Translations under genes and position numbers: made by a program
In this document: positions 58,161-64,000 of the stretch, one piece after another
Position numbering within the stretch: the first letter of the stretch is position 1
Layout: every line of letters begins with the position of its first letter
The notes under the pieces: model-generated
Databases searched by the model: none
What the model was told of the DNA's origin: nothing
What the model saw: the letters and a program-made list of their open reading frames with translations, nothing else
Source: Nymphaea colorata
Lineage: Eukaryota > Streptophyta > Magnoliopsida > Nymphaeales > Nymphaeaceae
Assembly (NCBI RefSeq): GCF_008831285.2
Contig: NC_045139.1
Location: 20,438,412 to 20,502,411 of the forward strand
Direction: 5' to 3'
Length of the DNA: 64,000 bases

Positions 58161-59610
58161 ATGATCCGATTGCTGAGCAAGTTGGAAGCTGTGAAGATGA
58201 CAATCAAAGCGTGGTGCAAGAATGTAGACAGTGACTTAACCAAGCTGATTAACGAAACCAATGGAGTTATTTGTGCTAATCAACAGGATATAGAATCAGG
58301 CAAGGCGGAGGTGGTTGCCTGTGAGCATTTCCTTAATGCCCATTTGTCTGAACTTCTTCAATGTGAGGAAAAGCTTTGGCACCAAAAGTCAAGGATCAAG
58401 TGGTTGTGCAATGGAGATCCAAACACAAAATTTTTCCATGCCATGACCAAGAATAAGAGAAGAAGAAACTAGATCCACTATGATGGTGGCTAGATGGTAT
58501 ATGATCTTGTTGATGTGTTTGTTGTTTGTACTAGGTACTTCTCTTCTCTTCTTGGCATTGGTCAGTCCTTTGGCAATCTCCCATAATCTCTTACTGACAG
58601 CTAACTAGTAACTCGGGAGGAGAATGATCATCTCAATGTTGCTGTCTCAGATGCCACAATCGAATGGGCTATGCTCAAGTCAGAAAGTGATGCAGCACGG
58701 GGGCCAGATGGTTTTGCTAATGAGTTTTTCCAGTGCCATTGAGAGATTGTTGGTGAAGACATCAAAATTGCAATTAAGAGCTTCTTTACCACTAGGAAAT
58801 TGGTGAAGAGCATAGGATGCACATCATTCTTATCACCAAGGAAAGGGGGGCCTCTAGTATAGACGGATTTAGGCCCACATCATTGTGTAATAGCCTGCTT
58901 AAGTTTATCACTTGAATCATTGGCAAGTGGCCCATCCTAAACATAATCATCTCTGAAAACCAGTAGACCTTTCTTTAGGGGGCACGTGATTCAAGATAGC
59001 TTTTTACTATGTCAGGAAGTGATTCACCACCTTAGCGTGTGCAAAGAAAGGGCTGCCTGTATAAAGATAGACCTTAGTAAGGCATACAAGAAAGTTGATT
59101 GGTGCTTCTTAGGAAATGCTTTGTTGTTCCTGGGCTTCTCGGTAGCTTGGGTGAGTAAGATCATGGTCACGCTTTCCACTGTTTCCTCGGCATTGTTAAT
59201 CAATGGCAAGGAAGGTCAATGGTTCTCTACTAGGTGAGGCCTCCACCAAGGTGACCCCCTCTCCCCATACCTCTTCATCAGCATTATGGAGGTTCTTTCT
59301 AGACACGTTCAGGCTAAAATCTAGGCGGGTAACATTCGGATTCCACTAATGGGTAACCTCTCTCCTCGACTTTTTGTTTCTTTTTATGCTAATGATGTTT
59401 GCTTCTTCATTCAGGGCAAGAGAAAGTGTTTTAATGGGTTGAGAGATTGCTTTTCTGAGTTGGAAAAAGGGGCTGGACTCAAGGTGAATAGCCTGAAGAG
59501 CTCCTTTCTCACTTTTAACATGGCTGTGTGCACAATTGCCAGTGTGGGAACAGAGTCAAGTTGGAGGTGGGAAGATCTTCTAGACAAAACAGCTAATTAC
59601 AAATGATCGA
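58160..59610 (+). pseudogene. LINE ORF2 reverse transcriptase, degenerate
   Basis: RT motifs in order: DPNTKFFHAMTKNKRRRN, DAARGPDGFANEFFQCH, CIKIDLSKAYKKVDWCFLGN (motif A), GLHQGDPLSPYLFI (motif B after a stop at about 59236), and FYANDVCFFIQGKRK, where the catalytic YADD is YAND. The lost aspartate and at least six stops mean it is inactive. Confidence 0.82.
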
Positions 59611-60093
59611 ACATTATGATCTATATATGTAGATAGATAAATAGAAAGAGAGTCAGATAGATTATGTAGGTATTTTCAACCAGTTCCAATTTGGCACAAG
59701 AAGCTGGATCTGAAGAATGGCATTCCATTCCACTTTTGGTCATCAATTTAAACAATTTGTCTGACTTGAATCGGTGATTATCTAGTGGTAGAGCGTGCCT
59801 CTGATAATTGTGTCATGCATGGGCTATGTGAGGGCTCTCAACCACATGGATACCACTCACCTAAGAACCCCTTTACAAGGCTGCCCCCTCATTCTTAGCA
59901 TGATAGATCAAATGGGCGTGCAATTTGGAGCTGATTATGGTGGACAAAATTATGTTGAAGAAAAGGGAAAGAAAATTGAGGAAAGTAGAAATGAACAATC
60001 CCTTAATTACAACAATAAGAAAAGGGAAACTGTCTAACCAGCAAAGGAAATTCAATTCCAAACCAAAGGAAAGATATCTTTTGAAGAATGGCT

Positions 60094-60240
60094 TGATGTA
60101 AATTTCCTATATATATTAGTGGAACCTCACCCAATGATATAGAGGGTGAGAGAGGATGATCGTGGATGTAGGAGAACAATATTCCAGACCATGTTAAATT
60201 GTGAGTGATTTATAATTTTGTCTATGCTTGAATTTTAACA
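60094..60240 (+). repeat. Copia LTR, 147 bp
   Basis: Runs from tgatgtaaatttcc to gaattttaaca and is followed immediately by the primer site. Compared with 63493-63639 it has the same length and high similarity (tatatatattagtggaacct, gtaggagaacaata). Confidence 0.85.
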
Positions 60241-61218
60241 TGGTATCAGAGCTTACATCTGCCGAAAAAACCCTGATACAGCGGGAAAATCCAGCGACCG
60301 CACGACAATCAGGAGGGCGCGACCAATCCAGTAGATTCACCCGAAACCAAGGTACACTCCTACCAATTTTGAGACGCTTTAGTGTTGCATTGAAGAAGAA
60401 ATCCGTCACGGCTGGATTTGGGCAGAAATCGGAAAAACCATCTGGGCATTCCACCGCCACAGCGACTGTTTCCCCAAATTTACATCGAATTTGGGAATTC
60501 CAGCGATCTGGTACATTGATCTTGCAGTTACCTTTTTTTCTGCTCGTTATCTTCACTTGGAGTTGATTTCTGTCATTGATTGCATGAGATTTGAATCAAA
60601 TTCGTGTGACTATCAGACGCTGGAGCTGTTGGAAGAAGTAGCAGAACAGAGCATTCCGCCTGAGAACCGGTCACGAAATTGGCCAGCATTGTCAGCTTCA
60701 GTGACTATAGAGGTCAAGCAAGAGCACTGTAGAATTGTCGTCATTCAAGGATTCTCCCAGCAAAAGTTTAGAATTTTTAGAACAAGTGTTGAGGAGATAT
60801 GAATCTTTGAACATTCTACTGTTGCTGTGAAGCTTAAGAACCGGCAGACACGGCATTTCCAGGAGTCAGGCTTGACTTCCTAGGGGGTGCGATTTTCAAT
60901 GGAGACAAATTAGAGGTCAAGCAAGGTGGTGTTGGATTCAGGCAGACGTCTAGTATTTTTGGACCAATTTTCAGATCTTTTGGATGATCCTGTGAAGCAC
61001 TGCAGAATTTACTAGTGCCGTAGGTTTCTAAAGTTCCCTGCGACCTCCTGCGAGTCCCCTATTTTCTTTCCCATTTCTGCTTAAGAATTGGGTGTTGATG
61101 TCTCTCTACTTGATCGACTGGAAATAAGCATCACTCTGCTGCTTGGCATCCTCTCCTTGGTTCATCATGGCATCGATCAGAGATCCAAGAGGGATGTCAA
61201 GGTACTACTTCACCCTTA

Positions 61219-62268
61219 TTGCCTGCACCAACCATTCTACAACAATATTTGAACATCAAGTTGACTTTGGACAATTTTTTATTATGGGAATCTCAATTTC
61301 TACCTCTGCTATATTCATATGATTTTCTTGGATTCATTGATGGCTCTAAATCATGTCCAAATCAATATATCACCAATAGTGATGGGAAATCCCAATCCAT
61401 TAATCTTGAGTATGTGATGTGGATGAAACAAGACCAACTTCTCTTAAGTAGTATTATTTTCATTGTGTGAAATGGTTCTTGCACAAGTTCTTTGACTTAA
61501 GACGTCATATGAAGTATGGAATGCTCTTAAAAGGTCCTATGCTGCCCATTATCACTCAAGAATCATGCAAATCAAGGAACAACTACAACGACTTAGGAAA
61601 GGAAACTTAACTATGGATGATTATTTCTATAAAGCGAAGATGTTGGCTCACCAACTCGCCGTTGCTTCAAAACCAGTGGAAGAGGAAGATTTAATTATGC
61701 ATATCCTGAGAGGACTTCCTCGTGAATACTCAGCCTTCAAAATGTCTCTAACCACTCAGTGATTTGCACGAACTTCTCCTCACACAAGAGACGCAACTAA
61801 AAGAACAAGATCTTGAGCATGAAATGTTTGCTCCTGCTGCACATTATGCCCAACCATATTCAGCTTGAAGGGAAAATTAGACAGCCCTCCATGCTTCATA
61901 GAGGACGTGGCCAAGGTTGAGGCAGGTTTGATTTCGGACATGGCAGATATGATTATAGTGGAAGAGAACGGATTATCTATCAGGTTTGTGATAAAATGGG
62001 CCATTGTGCCAAGAATTGCTTTAAAATTGCAAGGAAAAATCACACAGGAGCAGCAACTACCAACTCGAATATGTCATCTTCCTCAAATGCTTATATATAT
62101 TGTTCCACTCCTCATATGTTAGATGATGCAAATTGGATCCTTGACATAACAACAACCCATCACATCACCAATTCTCTTGGATCGATGACAATTCATGAAC
62201 CTTATGAAGGCAAAGACACTGTTAAGGTTGGGGACGGATCAGGTGTGTATAATCAAAACATTGGGTAA
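61219..62268 (+). pseudogene. Copia gag and protease, broken
   Basis: Gag pieces: LDNFLLWESQFLPLLYSYDF, QIKEQLQRLRKGNLTMDDYF and MHILRGLPREYSAFKMSL. The zinc knuckle (VCDKMGHCAKNC, near 61990) has lost its first cysteine. The protease motif WILDITTTHHITN has lost the DTGA triad. Several frameshifts and stops. Confidence 0.8.
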
Positions 62269-62599
62269 GCTCTTTTTCATCTTTCTAAATCCACTGTTGC
62301 TCTACAAGATATTCTTCATCCTCCAAAAATAGTTCTTAATCTGTTATCTGTGAATAAATTCTGCAAGGATAACAAGTTGTGTTTGAATTTTTTGCAAATC
62401 ATTGTGTGGTGAAGGAACAACATACAGGGGTGGTGATCCTACAAGGAAGGAGTAACAATGGCCTCTTTCATCTCCAACTCCCACAACTAGAAAGCAATGA
62501 ACGTCAAACTAAGAAGGTGACACTCTATGGAGAATGGACGACTATTAGTAGATGGCACGCTAGACTTGGACACACTGCTTTGAATAATGTTCATTTTAT

Positions 62600-63470
62600 T
62601 TAGGGACAATTTAGACTTCCTTTTGAGTGTAATGTTAAAAACAATAACTTTTGTGATGCATGACAATCTGGAAAATCACATGCTCTTCCATTTACTCTAT
62701 CTGATCACAAAGCCACTAAACCACTTGAAGTGTTCATTCAGATATATGGAGTCCTACACCCATGATTAGCAAAGACAGATATCGATACTATGTCTCTTGT
62801 ATAGATAAATACTCGAAGTATACATGGATTTATTTTCTGGCATATAAGTCCAACATTGAAAAGGGTTTTAAAGCATTCAAGGTGAAAGTCAAAAATATCT
62901 TTGATTCCAAAATTAAATTCTTCCATTTTGATGGTGGTGGTGAGTATGCAGCTCTTAACAAGTTCTTTGAAGATCATGGTATCGAAAAAAAAAATTCCTA
63001 CCCTCATACACATGAGCAGAATGGCACAACGGAACGGAAACATCACACCCTTATTGAAACATGCCTCTATCTTCTTAAACATGGAGGCGTTCCAGCAGAA
63101 TTCTGGGCTTATGCATTCAGCACAACAGCATATTTATTGAACCGCGTTCCTACAATAGGTCTCAAGGGCAAGTCTCCGTTTGAAATTTTATTCCAAAAAC
63201 CCCACAAATTATAAATTATTGCGAGTGTTTGGCTGCGACACATACCCAAACTTACAACCTTATCACTAGCACAAGCTTCAACCTAAGTCCTCCAAACACA
63301 CCTTTCTTGGATACTCAAATGTTAACAAAGGTTATCTATGTTACAACCGCCAAAATTTCAAAATCATTGTCAGCCAAAACGTTGTGTTCAATGAATTAGA
63401 TTTTCCATTTCTTGTACAACCAAAACCGCTCCATGATACCTATAGTATCACCACACCGTTACCCATTCTT
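62600..63470 (+). pseudogene. Copia integrase, mostly open
   Basis: At 62762-63214, 150 codons are open and contain the core: YVSCIDKYSKYTWIYFL (first aspartate), KIKFFHFDGGGEYAALNKFF (second aspartate) and HEQNGTTERKHHTLIE (glutamate). AFSTTAYLLNRVP is the C-terminal part of the core. The DDE residues survive; the N-terminal zinc region and the C-terminus are in other frames. Confidence 0.85.
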
Positions 63471-63492
63471 TTACCTATGCTACCTACCACCT

Positions 63493-63639
63493 TGATGTCA
63501 CATTTCCTATATATATTAGTGGAACCTCGCCTAACAAAATGAAGGTGAGAGAGGATCATCGTGCATGTAGGAGAACAATACTCTGAACCACGTTAAATCA
63601 TGAGTGACTTATATTTTTGCCTATACTTAAATTTTAGCA
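63493..63639 (+). repeat. Second Copia LTR, 147 bp
   Basis: Runs from tgatgtcacatttcc to aattttagca and is followed by a worn primer site (tggtatcaaaac, 63640-63651) and by leader DNA like that after the first LTR. It therefore behaves as the 5' LTR of a further copy, not as the 3' LTR of the element before it. Confidence 0.85.
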
Positions 63640-64000
63640 TGGTATCAAAACTTACATCTATCAGAAACAGGTCGTAAAACTTAGCCGGCGTTGTTAGCTC
63701 TGGCAACTATAGAGGTCGAGCAAGAGCTCTATAGAATCAGTGGCATTTGAGGATACTCCCAGCAAAATTTTTAGATTTTTTGGAACAAGCATTGAGGAGA
63801 CTTGAATTCTTGAACTTCCTACTATTGTTGTTTCAAGAACTGGCAGACAGGGCGTTTCCAGGAGCCAGGCATGACTTCCTAGTTGGCGCGATTTTTAATC
63901 GAGACAAATTAGAGGTTGAGTAAGGTGGTGTTGGATCAGACACATGTCTAGTATTTTTGGACAAAATTTCAGATTTTTTGGATGATCCTTTTAGGAGATA
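63640..64000 (+). mobile_element. Start of a second Copia copy, cut by window end
   Basis: Matches 60680-60990 (actatagaggtc.agcaagagc, ggaacaagcattgaggaga, ggtggtgttggat) but lacks some 400 bases of leader present after the first primer site. Confidence 0.8.

Larger units (their letters stand above)
56410..59610 (+). mobile_element. Decayed full-structure LINE
   Basis: ORF1, endonuclease and RT remains follow one another on the plus strand (separate entries). Frames are broken throughout. It ends in AT-rich DNA with gata/gtaga repeats near 59620-59650, a possible tail. This is independent of, and older than, the LINE at 9430-11459. Confidence 0.8.
60241..63492 (+). mobile_element. Copia element, internal region without RT
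   Basis: The primer-binding site TGGTATCAGAGC is at 60241-60252. A roughly 980-base leader precedes gag. Gag, protease and integrase follow in broken frames. Coding ends in the linker after integrase (about 63470), where an LTR of the same family begins at 63493. RT and RNase H do not appear in the window. Confidence 0.85.

Noticed and set aside
59770-59850. Stretch resembling a tRNA A box (tatctagtggtagagc), possible tRNA or SINE head
   Set aside because: No convincing B box at the right distance and no cloverleaf could be drawn; too weak to call.
1-64000. CRISPR arrays, operons, phage or integron features
   Set aside because: The spliced genes, PPR genes and plant transposons make this a plant nuclear sequence; no such structure is present.

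Overview
This window is nuclear DNA from a flowering plant. It contains spliced actin-related protein 2 exons, an IQ/BAG-domain co-chaperone of the plant BAG family, two land-plant DYW-type pentatricopeptide (PPR) genes, and a dense set of LTR retrotransposons, LINEs, hAT and CACTA transposons. I cannot name the species from the sequence alone. I see no operons, CRISPR arrays or prokaryotic genes.

Genes: (1) the 3' two-thirds of ARP2, nine coding exons at 1248-5055 on the plus strand, with the first exons lying before the window; (2) a single-exon BAG co-chaperone at 5818-7062 on the minus strand, with a perfect three-unit heat-shock element just upstream of a TATA box; (3) two apparently intact, intronless DYW-PPR genes at 24229-26301 (+) and 26710-28548 (-), tail to tail. 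These four loci are the only convincing host genes. A short unrecognised ORF at 9244-9414 sits next to a LINE insertion.

Transposon layout: a 640-bp hAT-type element with 8-bp target duplication (7705-8344); a 5'-truncated LINE (about 9430-11459, -); a decayed Copia element (about 14590-16900, -); a decayed CACTA TNP2 transposase (about 18185-19660, +); a short hAT MITE candidate (20090-20302); a second copy of the first hAT family (22683-23605) with perfect 8-bp target duplication and a nested repeat; a Copia element with LTR, PBS, gag, protease and integrase (about 30210-34265, +) cut off at the start of reverse transcriptase; a degenerate Ty3/Gypsy chromovirus (34461-40774, +); a 10-kb block of related LTRs with non-coding internal regions (40775-49034) that ends in a large inverted LTR pair (48142-49958), the right arm belonging to a second chromovirus fragment on the minus strand (to about 50790); a CACTA terminus (to 51130); a diverged 3-kb-spaced duplication containing a perfect 112-bp palindrome (51850-55890); a second, decayed LINE (56410-59610, +); and two overlapping Copia copies with identical-length 147-bp LTRs (60094 to window end).

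No multi-gene system of cooperating host genes is visible. The most unusual content is structural: the palindromes, the inverted LTR pair, the apparent sharing of LTR and polypurine tract between coding and non-coding elements, and the heat-shock promoter of the BAG gene.
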